Source of the DNA: Petrolisthes cinctipes
Lineage: Eukaryota; Arthropoda; Malacostraca; Decapoda; Porcellanidae
Reading direction: 5' to 3'
Assembly: GCA_033782935.1 (NCBI GenBank)
Contig: JAWQEG010003740.1
Span: 1-64,000 of the forward strand
DNA length: 64,000 nucleotides
Shown piece by piece: positions 33,371-45,789 of the stretch (positions within the stretch are counted from its first letter, which is position 1; each line of letters starts with the position of its first letter). Below the pieces are notes generated by a model, which ran no database searches, had not been told where the DNA came from, and saw only the letters and a program-made list of their open reading frames with translations. The position numbers and the translations under genes were made by a program.

Positions 33371-33613
33371 GGGTCACTTCCACAGTGGTATTGGTTTGTT
33401 AGCTTCCCAACCAACCACATCTGTAAGGCTTCATTATTTTCCAAAAGCTGAATATCCACATTCACAAAATCTATCCAACAGTTAGATAATAATTATCACT
33501 GTATAGTTTACTCACCAAATTCATTATATAATTCACCCATAAGTCATTTACACGGCTAACATTCTTTCGTTTGCATGCTTACAAACCAATACCAACCACT
33601 GTGGAATGGACCC
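33371..33613. mobile_element. Harbinger-like MITE, copy 2
   Basis: Ends GGGTCACTTCCACAGTGGTA and, inverted, GGGTCCATTCCACAGTGGTT, with ATT on both flanks. It shares GTTTGTTAGCTTCCCA with the 30234 copy. Confidence 0.65.
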
Positions 33614-33755
33614 ATTAAGACATCATACAAATAGGACACAAGATTTGTTTTAACTTGACTCATCTGTTTTATATAGACAGACATTATGGCTGATGACCAA
33701 ACAACAATATTACTCCCACATCTTGAATACAGTAGTGGTATCATTTCAAGTATCA

Positions 33756-34060
33756 TGATTAAAATTAATTTAAATTACCAGCTGCTTCTCACCTGCTTTG
33801 TAACACCTCAGTGATGATCATGGATAGATAGACATTGAGGAAGGGAACAAGAAACCTTCACTAAACACATCATGATTAAAATTAATTTAAATACCTGCTG
33901 CTTCTCACCTGCTTTGTAACACCTCAGTAATGACATAGATAGATAGATAGATAGACATTGAGGAAGGATAGATAGATGGATAGATAGATAGACATTGAGG
34001 AAGGGAACAAGAAACCTTCACTAAACATATCATGATCAAAATTAATTTAACTCCCATTTT
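33756..34060. repeat. 113-bp tandem duplication, 2.5 copies
   Basis: CATGATTAAAATTAATTTAA ... CTCACCTGCTTTGTAACACC ... GGGAACAAGAAACCTTCACT recurs. The units carry GATA repeats. On the minus strand each unit has CAAAGCAG-GTGAGAAG, a donor-like site. Confidence 0.85.
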
Positions 34061-34679
34061 GTATCATTCAAATTTTTCTGATACATTTTTTTCTCACTTC
34101 CCTTCCTTGTTTCTTTCCAATTACAGCTTTCACAATGCTGTATTCTTTAAGCATCTTACTTACAATCTAATAAACAAATTTTTTTAATGATTCCCCACTG
34201 AAAGATTTCATGCTGTGGGAAGCAATATACAAAATTTCCATCTCACCTATTTTGTGCAACGTTGCTGAGTGGTTCTGGTGTGTGTGTGAATGAGTCAATC
34301 TAGTGTTGACACAATGGTTGTAAAGTTAGGGTGGTGGTTGGTTGCTGGTAGATGGTTTCTGGGCACTCCATGGTGGGCAGGGAGGCAATAACCCTGTAGG
34401 TAGGAAAAGTAAGTATATCATTTGTTTACCAAAGAAAATGAGGATGACATGGAGTGCTTTCATACATAATACAGGTAGTTCCATCACATACAAAAATATA
34501 AAATAATCACTTTCTCTATTTTATCACAAACAACCTAAGTACATAAAATAATTACCTTCCTAATCTTATCTATTTATTAATATATGATGCAACCAAAAAA
34601 AAATTTCCTGTCACAACCTCGACCTTTTTTATGTTCATGACCTCACAAAAAGAAAACACTACAGATATTTCAATATATG
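34061..34679 (-). other. spacer with one weak exon candidate
   Basis: On the minus strand TTTTCCTACCTACAG precedes GGGTTATTGCCTCC (about 34407), and a donor-like AAAATAG-GTGAGA lies near 34247. All three frames contain a stop within the interval, so it would be non-coding or terminal. Nothing else seen. Confidence 0.2.
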
Positions 34680-34847
34680 TACAGCCACAATCAAATAACC
34701 ACCACCACTATCCTTCCATCTTACAAATAAATCAGTATCATATCAAAATATAATCATACAACACCTTATGTCAACTCAACCCCCTCAATTATTATTATGA
34801 GGTGCTGCAATATCATACACGTGTTGTTCCTTATAACCAAGATGTTG

Positions 34848-34894
<47 letters not shown>

Positions 34895-34985
34895 GAGGTG
34901 CTACAATATCATACACGTGTTGTTCTTTATTACCAAGATATTTACTAGGATGGAAGGAAAGTGTTGGTGGATATATGATTGATAC
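34680..34985. mobile_element. TA-flanked MITE copy, right end lost
   Basis: Left end TACAGCCACAATCAAATAAC; core GAGGTGCTGCAATATCATAC twice around an (ATT)n tract; the right terminus stops at GTGGATATATGATTG before the usual GTGGCTGTA. Confidence 0.75.
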
Positions 34986-35105
34986 GGTCCCTGGACTGAT
35001 AATTATGGGATAGAAAGGTTAGTACCAGAGCAGGGTGAAAGACATGATATATCTTTCAGTGATAAGACCAGAGATCATAATTATATGGCTCAGAGACGTG
35101 GCCTG

Positions 35106-35403
35106 TTAAGGGGGAAAGTTTGTGTTGGTAAATCTGGAGCAACTGAATCCTCCAAACTATTCCAAGCAACATAACACCATTACTTTTGCTCTTCTGGTCC
35201 TGTTTCCTGGCATACTTTGGAGAAATCAAGGCACTCCAATGTACCAAAAAAGGATTACCACCTTAATTAAGGGACCCTGTGATGTAGTGATAAAATTGAA
35301 GGTTAGTGAGTCCTTCAAACATTGCCACCAAACACCACCTATATTGAAGGAGCTTGTTTCATGCCATAGGTGGGAGGAATCAGAAGCCTAAGAGCCTAAA
35401 TCA
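35106..35403. mobile_element. two adjacent TTAA foldback MITEs
   Basis: Copy 35106-35266 is clean: TTAAGGGGGAAAGTTTGTGT ... GGATTACCACCTTAA. A second, diverged copy begins at TTAA 35267 and runs to about 35403, where the (CTAT)n tail of the next LINE starts. Confidence 0.82.
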
Positions 35404-35404
35404 T

Positions 35405-37745
35405 CACTATCTATCTATCTATCTATAGCTCCGACGCCTCGCTCCCTCCGGGAACTCCCACCAAGGGGGTGGCCATGGCAGAAGAGTCTCCAGTTCCCCA
35501 TGTTCCAGCACTCCCTCCTTACTTGGTCCATCCCCCCTCCCCCTCTCACACTTCTCTCTCTCACATACTCTTCCACTCTGTTCTGCCATCTAACTGGAGG
35601 TCTGCCTCTCACACCAGGTGCCACAACTTCACTTCCATACACCTTCTTTACAAACTCCTCACTTTGCATTCTCTCTACATGTCCAAACCATCTCAGTGTA
35701 TTACACTTCACTCTCTCTACCACTCCACACTCAATACCGATTGCCTTCTCACTCATACCACACCTCTCATACACACTCTCATTACTTTCTCCATCCCACC
35801 TAGTAAGACCACATGCTCCTCTCAGATAACTCATTTCCACAGCACCTATTCTAGACTGATGAGCCCTACTCCATGTCCATGTCGCTGATGCATATGTCAG
35901 TGTTGGCAGGATTATACTGTTTCGTAGTCCCCTTTTCACTTTCATACTCACACTTCTACCCTTCATAATCCTCCCCAGTGATCCTATGACCTGCCTGCCC
36001 CTCACTGCTCTCTCCCTGATTTCTCCTTCCATACTCCCATGTTTACACAGAACTGTTTCCAGATACCTGAATTCCCTCACCTCCTCCATCTTATCATCCC
36101 CTAAAGTTATCTCACATTTCGTCCCAGTTGGTACAGCCACTCTATAGGGTGTCACAAAGTAAATTACTTCTGTTTTGGTCCTCTCAAATACCATCACCTT
36201 ACTCTTACCAACATTCACCTTCAATTTTCTTCGTTTACACACAGACTGGAACTCATCCACCACCCTCTGTAACTCCATTTCACTCTCAGCCATCAATACA
36301 GTGTCATCCGCAAATAAACTTGCCACCAAGGACCAATTTGCTTCATTCAGCCTCAATTTAACCCTTAGGCCATTCACTTTGGCTTTCATCTCTCTCATAC
36401 AACCATCCATATATATATTGAACAGCCATGGTGACATAACACATCCCTGTCTCAGCCCTACACCAATATCAAAACTCTCACTTAGATCACCCTCTACCCT
36501 CACACATGCTGTTGCATCTGCATAAAAAGCCTCGATGCCTTTCAGCAAAGGCCCCCCAACACCATAAATTCTCAACACCTCTGTCATAGCTTTCCTATCA
36601 ACTCTATCGTATGCCTTCTCCAAGTCCATGAAGGCAGCATACAACTTCCTACCCTTCCCAATATATTTCTCAACTATTGATTTTAATGCAAATATTTGGT
36701 CCACACATCCTCAACCCTTTCTGAACCCTCCCTGCTCCTCACTAACTTGATTCCCTGTTACATCAACCAGTCTCTCAGTAAGAACCTTCCCATACACCTT
36801 CCCTGGTACACTAAGGAGGCTTATTCCCCTATAGCTACCACACTCCTCCTTACTCCCCTTCCCCTTATACAAAGGTACAATTATGGCTCTTCTCCAATCC
36901 TCTGGCACCTCTACCTGCCTCCAAGCCAATGTACATATAAGCAACATCCACTCCACCACTACCTCCCCCCCACACTTTAACATTTCAGCAGTTATCCCAT
37001 CCACCCCCGATGCCTTTCCCATCTTTAACTTCCCTATTGCTTTCCTAACCTCTTCCCTTCCTAATTCTCCCTGTACATCCTGTCGTCTACAACCTGCCTC
37101 CATCCCCATGCATGTCACCACCGTCTCCTTTCCCGTCCCCTCATTCATTTAACGATCAAAATGTCTCTTCCACACTTCTTTCACTTCCTCACTTCCACTC
37201 ACAGTAACTCCATCTTCTCTTTTCATTCTCACGCTACCACACTTTCCTTCTCCTCTTTCTTTGATAACCTCCTTCCAGAATAATTTCTTATTTTCTTTAA
37301 ACTTCTCACTCAGTTTCCTACCAAACTCCTCATCCACTCTCCGTTTACTTTCACTCACCATCCTCTTCACTTGCCTCTTACAAACACTATATCCTCTCTT
37401 CCACTTCCTCTGTAATGTTCTCCTATATGCCTTCCTTTTCTTCTCTACTGCATCTTTCACTTCTTCTGACCACCAAGCACTCCCTCTCTTGCCCTTCTTC
37501 TGTGACTTGTATCCCACTACCTCTGCTGCTGTCCTCATTACTATTGTCTTAAACATTTTGCACACATAATTCACTCCCACTTTCTCCCCTATACTCAGCC
37601 TTGTATCCTCCAGCACCTCACCCACTCCCCTCTTATATTCCTCTCTATACTTGATGTCATTCAATCTTCCACTTGCCACCTCCCTCTTGTTCCCCCCTCT
37701 ATCCTCCCTGCCATACTCCCATTTTGCCCTGACCCTAAACATCTG
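35405..37745 (-). mobile_element. RTE-like LINE with (ATAG)n tail, 5' truncated
   Basis: The plus strand starts with (CTAT)n, then CCGACGCCTCGCTCCCTCCG, the inverted 3' terminus also seen at 7.0 and 33.0 kb. The RT ORF and its upstream linker are present; the endonuclease domain seen in the 47-49 kb copy is absent. Clade assignment is tentative. Confidence 0.85.
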
Positions 37746-37772
37746 TAAAAAAAAACACACACACACACACAT
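35415..37772 (-). pseudogene. LINE reverse transcriptase, nearly intact with two stops
   Basis: Minus-strand order: linker (GSAWWSEEVKDAVEKKRKAY, FWKEVIKERGEGKCGSVRMK); RT with MGKASGVDGITAEMLKCGG, IIVPLYKGKGSKEECGSYRG, EEQGGFRKG, AAFMDLEKAYDRVDRKAMTE, GVGLRQGCVMSPWLFNIYM, LFADDTVLMAESEMELQ; then RYLETVLCKHGSMEGEIRER and a C-terminal TLRWFGHVERM ... VRGRPPVRWQNRVEEYVRER. Two single-codon stops split it: TAA after RHFDR near 37149, and TGA where FRKGRGCVDQ is expected near 36705 (CGA to TGA, judged from the 47-kb copy). The FADD catalytic motif is intact. Confidence 0.85.
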
Positions 37773-38600
37773 CTATTCTTTTAAGATAGGGTGAGTAAAT
37801 CACTTAGTGTTTATGGTAATGAATAACACCAGCCTGGGAAAACACACACACACAAATGAAAAAGTGAGAAACATGTTTACATTATTACCAAATTTGAGAG
37901 TGGCCTTCACTTATATAGACCAAGAAATTATCAAGAAAATAATCACATCCATTATAAGGCCTACCTTAGAATATTCTGCAGTAGTATGGAACTCACATTT
38001 AAAGAAACATATCACCAAATTAGAAAAGTACAAAGAGCAGCAATAAGATGGGTACAGAGTCTAAGAGAACTAAGCTATGAAGAAAGACTAAGGAAACTAA
38101 AGTTACCTAAACTGAAAGAAAGACCAAAGAGGAGATATGATTATGGTGTACAAATGTGTCACAGAAATAGAAAAGATTGATATAGACAACTTGTGTCAAC
38201 AAGGAATACCTAGAAGGAGAGGCCACAGTAAGAAATTATTTAAAAGAGGAGGAGACAAAGATGTACAAAAATAAAGCTTTCCAAACAGAGTAATAGATCA
38301 ATGGAACGTATTACCAGAAGAAGTGGTGTGCCAAAAAGTTACATAACGTTAAAGAAAAATATGGTAATTGGGTTTAAAAAAACAGGACAATATGAGCTGC
38401 ACTCAATCCTGTAAAAATATAAATAGGTAAGAACACACAATCCTTTTAATACAGGGTCAGTAAATCACTTAGTGTTTATGGTAATGAACAACACAAGCCT
38501 GGTAACACACACACACTCACACTATCCTTTTAAAACATGGTGAATAAATCCCTTAGTGCATATAGTAATGAACGACACAGGCCTGATAGTGACGTGTATA
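37765..38600. repeat. about 85-bp tandem repeat interrupted by a LINE fragment
   Basis: Units containing GTAAATCACTTAGTGTTTAT and GGTAATGAA...AACAC begin near 37770, 38425 and 38515. The first is separated from the others by the LINE piece at 37855-38425. Confidence 0.7.
37855..38425 (+). mobile_element. LINE C-terminal fragment, different family
   Basis: Plus-strand pieces IIRPTLEYSAVVWNSHLKKH, RAAIRWVQSLRELSYEERLR, RRRGHSKKLFKRGGDK and VIDQWNVLPEEVV, with frameshifts between, are the conserved region after the RT in CR1/Jockey-type ORF2. No RT motifs remain. Confidence 0.75.
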
Positions 38601-38750
38601 AATAAGGTGTGGGTCATCTAGTGAGACAGAAGAGAAGCTACGGTACCAACATCACCACGAAGCTCCACTGTCTCATCTGGTGCGACACCCAATGATCTCG
38701 GGGCCTTGCAAGAGTCACGGGCTACTGACAGCCTACAGTCCCGAGGTCGA

Positions 38751-38790
<40 letters not shown>
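38601..38790 (+). other. possible poly(A)-tailed retrosequence
   Basis: Moderately GC-rich unique sequence (CGGGCTACTGACAGCCTACA) is followed by about 30 A's (38755-38781). No tRNA boxes or open frame recognised. Confidence 0.3.
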
Positions 38791-39407
<617 letters not shown>

Positions 39408-39554
39408 TAAGGTGAGATTCTTTTGCTGGTGATAATGGAAGGTCTGTGATTCCTACAAATTATGCCATGAAACAGATCCCATACTAACAGTACCATTGAG
39501 GGTGTCTATTTTTTGGCATAGTTCCAATTCACCAATAAATTAATCTCTCTTTAA
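39408..39554. mobile_element. TTAA foldback MITE, diverged copy
   Basis: GTGATTCCTACAAATTATGC and the opposing TTTTTTGGCATAGTTCC arm; TTAA at 39551-39554; left edge GTAAGGTGAGATTC. Confidence 0.6.
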
Positions 39555-40484
39555 TAAGGGAAAGTATACAAGTTTGTGTGAGATAGGGACAATAGAGGTC
39601 TTCTTAGTTCTTAGTACAGTTCTGTTTACACGAGGCTTTTTTGAACGCACGATTTGATGCGTGTGTTTCCAAAGTCAGTGTTAGTCTATGTAGTGGTTCA
39701 CATGTAAACATAGAGGTTCACAAACTGAGTGAGTACCAAGATCACACTCACAACCACACGTTTGTGGATTACATATAAAGCATCATCAGTGTATACACAG
39801 AGTGGGTAACACTCTGGTATGAAGGCAGTGTGTTGCATTATTAACCATTAAGCTGCAGGCCTTATCTCCCACAGCAGGTCTGTCTTGCAGGGCCTCACTC
39901 ACACACCAGCGGTCATTATGTATACAACACATCTGACAGATAATAGCTTGTAAACTACTCATACTATATAAATAAATGATACAGGATAGTGAAGTACAAG
40001 CCTTTAGCTGTCTCCTGATGTACTTGTGAACACTAAAGTGACATCTGTAGGATGGGTAGCCACCTCAGACTGACATCAACTCAAAATTCACTTTTACACT
40101 ATATACACATATCTAAGTACATTTTCACACTCTAATTTTATTATAAAACATGTCAGAATTACATTTTTCAACACAATATGAAAGATAATGTCACTGTCAT
40201 TTGTACGTACAGTACATATAATATAGTATATGGTTATTTCAGGAAACGAGGAGTGATGAAAATATGTCCTTCCATCCTCACTGTTTGAGGAAAAATGACT
40301 GTTGGTAGATGGGTGGGCTGGGGGTGGTCCCTTGGCTCTCACCCTCACTGTTGATAGCCACAAACTACCTTGTTAGAGTCCGTGCAAATTTAAAAACTGT
40401 GCTGTCCAAAAAGTCCTACACCTGTGGTGCTCCATACTTGTTGCTAGTGTTGAAATTTCTCTACACCCGCAATTTAAGGGTTAA
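39555..40484. other. MCM3 intron, no element resolved
   Basis: Unique-looking sequence; the short open frames have no domain. A (CACT)-rich patch is seen, but no paired termini. Confidence 0.4.
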
Positions 40485-40712
40485 CTATACTTCCTTTATC
40501 TTATATTGGACACTGGAGCACTCTAAAACCTGACTTCACTTCTCCCCCGGGCCAGCCCACCCCCTCCTAACCCTATTCTCTGTATTGGAATTTTTTTTTT
40601 TTGTTATTGTTGAAATTGATAACAATTCCTTATCATGCTACGTAATTAATGCAATAAAAATGAAACAGAAATAAAATAATGTTTTTTGACACAAATACAG
40701 AGCCGTTTCAAT
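40485..40712. repeat. left arm of a long inverted repeat
   Basis: GTTAACTATACTTC ... TATTGGACACTGGAGCACTC ... TTGTTGAAATTGATAAC ... TTTTTTGACACAAATA is the reverse complement, with divergence, of 42945-43192. The arms enclose the 41063-42866 transposon. Confidence 0.75.
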
Positions 40713-41062
40713 AGCCACTTATATAATATTATAAAATTAATGAGAGGTGTGCAAAGTGAGCTCTCAAGCAATGGAGGGAATGAGGGAGGGTGGAGAAAGG
40801 GGAAGTTACTCTGCACACAACCTTTGTATGTCTGTCTTATAAGCATTTCAGTTATTACAGCAGGTCTATTTAGCCGGCATTTATTATTAATAACGTTGCC
40901 TTTGCCTTGACATGCCGATATACATTAACTATTAAGTTTCTCTCTTGGCTATGAGACGTGTGTGGTCTACCTGATGTATTTATAGCCGAGCATGTGTCTT
41001 CCATCTCTCATGACTGGCAGATGACTGAAGTGACGGCTTGGCCCTTCACCACTTAAATTATA

Positions 41063-42866
41063 TACCGTAAAACACCCTAACTTCGGACATTTTTTGCATG
41101 TTTTAGTGAATAACTCTGTTAATAATGGTGCAATTTTATTCCTGTTGGTGTAATGTGGTAGCCACGTAGAGTACCTACTAAATCCATATAATTTAAAAAA
41201 AAATTAAGGACGCTAAATTTGTGCTTTTTTTCAACTTTCCAGTGTCCGAATTTAGGCAGAAATTTCCTATAGGCAACCACTACGAAACTGGCGGGTGTAG
41301 AAGCAGCGCTGCCACATCTGGTCTGTCAGAATGGGATTACCCAGGGCCCAGGGCAGTAGATTAGCAGTCCTTCACCTGAATCTCCTCCCTCCCCTCCTTA
41401 GCCTACTCTTTCTTCATCTGTATTTTATGTGTCTGTTTGTCCCTCTGCATAGTGATGGATGTGCTTCTGAATTATCCATTTTTTATTATTTTTACGTTTG
41501 TTTACTATTTGTACATTTATTTGTACATACCCCTTCCTTTTGCCTCCCTTGTGTGTGTGTGTGTGTGTGTGTTTTGGGGGGAGGAGAGGGAGGGCGCTGG
41601 GTAGGGTGAGGTCAGGACTCCATTGAGGTAAGGATTAATGGCAGGTGTAAGTAGGGAAGGGCTATGACTTGTGTGTGTGTGTGTGTGTGTGTATAGAAGG
41701 AAGACTTGATAGGATTTTGTACGTGGTGAATATTTTCTTCTGCAAAGTACGAATTTAGGTAGAAAATTATTTCCTTCTCACTACTATGGAGCCAGGGTAT
41801 GTGTTCTTCCTTCCATTGTGGAGTCTAAAGGAGAAGTGACCTGACTCACCTCATTAATTTCCTGAACCCGCTCTCACCATTTAAAGACTATATTTATAGA
41901 ATCAGTGCACCACTGTACCAAAACGTTGCCACTTTGGTGTGGTTTTTGATAGAGTGATGTGGGTTGGAAAGCCAAATGTGGCAGCACTGCTTGGGCGAAA
42001 TCCCTGATCCTGCCCCACTTAAACCTCCAGTTTCCTAGTTGTTGTTGAAGTTCCTCAAGCTGTCTGGTTGAGCAGCCCTGAGCTCCTGAGGAAGGCCATG
42101 GCCTGAACCGGGCTTTCCCACAGTGCCCTCAGAGAGTTGTATGTTGTGTTGTTGGCGAGTGTGGTTGTGTGTGTTGCAGTCTTCAATAATGTGTTTAATA
42201 GAATGGGGTGCTGTGTTGCATCCCAGACAGGCATCTCCTTGTGGTTGACTATAACTTGGGACAGCTCTTACCAACTTGGGACAGGGTTGTACTTTCCCTT
42301 TAAACATGAGAATGGTTAACAGCATCCATCTCTGGACATGCTGGCTCAACTTCCAACACCTGACGAGTTTTTAAAAAATGTAAAAAAAAAAAAAAAAAAT
42401 TTGCCGCATTCCTGGCCCGAGTTATACATATATAAAGAGATATATCCAAAAATAACTTCCTTTTCAAGCACATAAATTGAGATCACAATAAGTTGCATCA
42501 TATCACATTGTAGTGAGGTTTCCTTGGCATAGATCCAACTAAGAACTATTCAAAAACTTTTCTAGCCGAAAAAACAAAATAAAGAAACGCATTGCAATTG
42601 GAACTCTTTGTTCTGTGTGAACAAAGTTTTGCAGGGGTAAAAAATGCAGACTTTTTTTTCATTGCATTTGTCAAATATTTTCACCCACACATATTCAAGC
42701 CATTGTATTAGAATTTATACATAATAGTCTTTGAACATTCCCCTAACTAACACCATCAATATTTTTTGCAAATATAGCACTCTCTTCCAGTACAGTTGAA
42801 TTATTACATTGTTTCGTGAAATGTCCGAAGTTATGGCACAGTCCAAAGTTAGGGTGTTTTACGGTA
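41063..42866. mobile_element. 1.8-kb Tc1/mariner-like element, non-autonomous
   Basis: Ends TACCGTAAAACACCCTAACT plus TCGGAC and, inverted, the same 26 bases with one mismatch, TA at each edge. GTCCGAATTTAGGCAGAAAT inside resembles subterminal repeats. No transposase frame is visible. An I/Jockey-like LINE end is nested inside at 42037-42350. Confidence 0.8.
42037..42350 (-). mobile_element. I/Jockey-like LINE 3' end, nested
   Basis: On the minus strand: FKGKVQPCPKLVRAVP, DACLGCNTAPHSIKHIIEDC (CxxC...H...C knuckle), then LPQELRAAQPDSLRNFNNN and the (CAA)n tail, starting at 42037 on the plus strand as TTGTTGTTG. It gives the coding context for the (CAA)-tailed fragments at 16.9 and 19.0 kb. 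Confidence 0.75.
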
Positions 42867-42944
42867 CATCATTTTGTCATTGAAATACGTGACCGATGTC
42901 GGCTTTATTTTTATTTTATTTTGTGTAATACGTACTCAATACCT

Positions 42945-43192
42945 ATTTATTTGTGTCAAAAAGCATTATAGTATTTCTGTTAACATGTTTATTGCATCAG
43001 TTATGTCGTATGACAAGGTATGGTTATCAATTTCAACAATAAAAAAAAAATATTCATATACGGGTAGTAGGGGAAGGAGAGGGGGGGGTGGGTGGGTTGC
43101 CAGTACAGGTGTCTTGGTCGGGAGGAAAGTGGAGTCGGGAGGTTTTAGACAGCTCCAGAGTCCAATATAAAATGAATGAAGTATAGTTAACT
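42945..43192. repeat. right arm of a long inverted repeat
   Basis: TGTGTCAAAAAGCATTATAG ... GTTATCAATTTCAACAATAA ... CAGCTCCAGAGTCCAATATA ... GAAGTATAGTTAAC pairs with 40485-40712. The 43-kb arm also has a G-rich insertion (43075-43140). Confidence 0.75.
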
Positions 43193-43387
43193 CTCATTTT
43201 ACACTTGTATTTTGGGTGTGTAATGTAGTGTGTGTAATGAAACTGTGTACAGGAAACCCTCATTGTACAGTACACTGGTATTATGGGTGTTTAATATAAT
43301 GTACAATAAGTGTTTACAGTACATGCATTCATTACACACACTCTATTTCACATACATAATGCCAGTGTAAAATGAGAATTTACTGTA
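43182..43387. mobile_element. foldback MITE (TA ends), copy 2
   Basis: TATAGTTAACTCTCATTTTA ... TAAAATGAGAATTTACTGTA; inverted relative to 7326-7536 and colinear with it over its length. Confidence 0.8.
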
Positions 43388-43510
43388 TAACACTCACCAA
43401 TGACGAGATACACTTTGTGTTACCATGACAACTTGGGGTAAACTACACTTGGAATGATCACATTACATGTAACACACACAGTAACAGTGTGGTTGAAAAC
43501 ACTGAGTGTG

Positions 43511-43724
43511 TACAGCCACAATCAAATAACCAACGACACTTTCCTTCCATCATGCAAATAAATCAATATCATTTCAAAATATAACCAAACAACACCTAAT
43601 ATCAACTCAACCCCCTCAATTATTATTATGAGGTACTGCAAAATCATATACGTGTTGTTCTTTATTACCAAGATATTTACTATGATGGAAGGAAAGTGTG
43701 GGTGGATATTTGATTGTGGCTGTA
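43511..43724. mobile_element. TA-flanked MITE, unexpanded 214-bp copy
   Basis: TACAGCCACAATCAAATAAC ... GATATTTGATTGTGGCTGTA with a single core unit (GAGGTACTGCAAAATCATAT) and only three ATT units. It is the best ancestor-like copy for the family at 4280, 26760 and 34680. Confidence 0.85.
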
Positions 43725-43786
43725 CAACAGTGTTAAATATACATTAAAAAAAACAAAAAAAACATGTGAACTAGCCTTGTTCCTTA

Positions 43787-43963
<177 letters not shown>

Positions 43964-44103
43964 TTATATCATTGACAAAAAGGCTCAGTAAATAACTTAT
44001 ATATATGTAAAGAAGGCCACTGATATAAGATGAATAAATTGATCATAAACCAGAATATATCATTGAGAAGAAGAGAAAAAAAAGTATCTCAGTAAATTAT
44101 GTA

Positions 44104-45278
44104 TACAGTAAACCCTCGTTAACTCGGATCAATTGGGGTGAGATCCTTGGCGAATTATCCGAAGATCCGAGGGCAAAAATTTGATGCGTACAACTGACCG
44201 CACGTACACCCGCACTCAAAACCAGATGTGTTTTCACTCATATCTCTGGTTCCCTTACACAGCTGCGCACACACAAAAACATGACAATTTTACAAAAAAG
44301 GATATAATACTGCAGAAATATATCTAATAATGTATATTAACATGAAATAAAGTATTGTGGTGTGGTGTGAAGGTAGGTGAGCAAGTATGGGAATCAGAGC
44401 TGGTATCAGTCAGGGGTACTTGTTGCCACACCCACAAATTATTCACGCGATTTTTGTGATTTTTTTATGCTTGCTTCTTGTACAGTAATCTCCTTTCAAT
44501 GGCACTGAAGAGAAAGCTTTCAAGTTATATTAGTAGTGATGAAAAAAAAAGATCATCACATTACGTGAAAAAGTCTATATTGTTAAAGAAAAAGAGAAAA
44601 GGCCATGCTTTAGGATTGATCCAAATAACTATAGCAACCATAATTATAGACAAAGAGTGCATCTTATCTCATGTTAAAGATGCATCTCCTATGCAGTCAA
44701 CTATAATACCAGCAAAGATAAAATTTATTAATGGATAATGGATCACTATGTGGAGTCACAAATGACCGATGCATATGTGGCTCCGTTGCTCACTTGGCAG
44801 TGATGCAGCCAATTGTATATCATTGTTAATGATATAATATTATATAATAACATGGTTAATGTTAATGTAACACTACATGGAGTCACGGTGGTACTACCGT
44901 TATGACCAATACACATGTGACTCCATGGTTCGCTTGGCAGTGACATAGCCAATTATATATCACTACATCACCATTTTTCAGACAGTAAAGTTAACAAAAA
45001 TTCAAAACACTGTGTTTCTTATACATACCTGGTATGATAAAAGCATATATAACTTTTTTATGATCAGTCGACATTGGGTATAAATGTATGGTATAGAGAT
45101 GGTATTTGCAGTTTTGTAGAAAATTAACTTGTGTCATTTCTCAGGCTGTAGGCCTTTGTGACGATGCACTTGGAAAATTCCCACGTAAGTCAGATACACA
45201 CCCGAGTTATAGATAAGCATCTGAGACACTGGTGGTGTCCGAGTTATCCAATGTCCAACTTACCAAGGGTTTACGGTA
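44104..45278 (+). mobile_element. pogo/Tigger-like element with decayed transposase start
   Basis: Left end TACAGTAAACCCTCGTTAAC, inverted right end TACCGTAAACCCTTGGTAAG, TA at the edges, the characteristic Tigger-type terminus. From about 44502 a frame reads MALKRKLSSYISSDEKK, resembling the Lys/Arg-rich start of pogo-family transposases (a KRK.LSL..K... type HTH), then decays. A 120-bp duplication (ATGTGGAGTCAC/ACATGGAGTCAC) lies at 44752-44965. Confidence 0.65.
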
Positions 45279-45339
45279 CTCTATATAAATCTGGTAATTT
45301 TTACATTTCCTAAAATTTTACCTGAGAATTTTTTTTTCC

Positions 45340-45624
45340 TTTATTAAGGATTTTTACATTTGAGCATTTTTACATTTACAAACTAACCTTTTGTTTTGAG
45401 AATTGTTTTACATTTACAAACTAACCTTTTGTTTTGAGAATTTTATTCATTTATAAACTAACCTTTTGTCTTGAGAATTTATTACATTTACAAACTAACA
45501 CTTTGCTTTGAGAATTTTTTTACATTTACATTTACAAATGAGAATTTTTTACATTTACAAACTAACACTTTGCTTTGAGAAATTTTTACTCATTGAAAAT
45601 TTGTTCATACATTTACAAACTAAC
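45340..45624 (-). repeat. 36-40-bp array repeating an MCM3 exon end and donor
   Basis: On the plus strand units of ACATTTACAAACTAACCTTT plus TGTTTTGAGAATTTT repeat about six times. Read on the minus strand each unit contains AAATTCTCAAAACAAAAG-GTTAGT, the last 18 coding bases and the donor of the MCM3 exon at 45625. The exon edge has therefore been tandemly copied into the intron. Confidence 0.85.
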
Positions 45625-45789
45625 CTTTTGTTTTGAGAATTTTTTACATTTATGGACATCATCAGTGGATATCTGTGGTGACACTTCCTTATTCATGAGT
45701 ATAACATTGTTGGCCAGCAGTATGGTACGGAAGGTGCCGCTGGTGAAGGCACCTTGTTTGTTCGGAAGGCAACGATAGATTCCAACAAC
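45625..45789 (-). CDS. MCM3: MCM3 exon: OB-fold / end of the N-terminal domain
   Basis: Acceptor TTTTTTTTTCTTAG, donor AAG-GTTAGT. Exactly 55 codons: [70 protein letters not shown] and the KKFSK end are MCM3-specific. Both flanking introns consist of tandem copies of this exon's edges. Confidence 0.95.

Noticed and set aside
34247..34407. MCM3 exon on the minus strand left of the Walker A exon
   Set aside because: The splice-like signals are fair, but no frame is open across it and none resembles the expected Walker B region.
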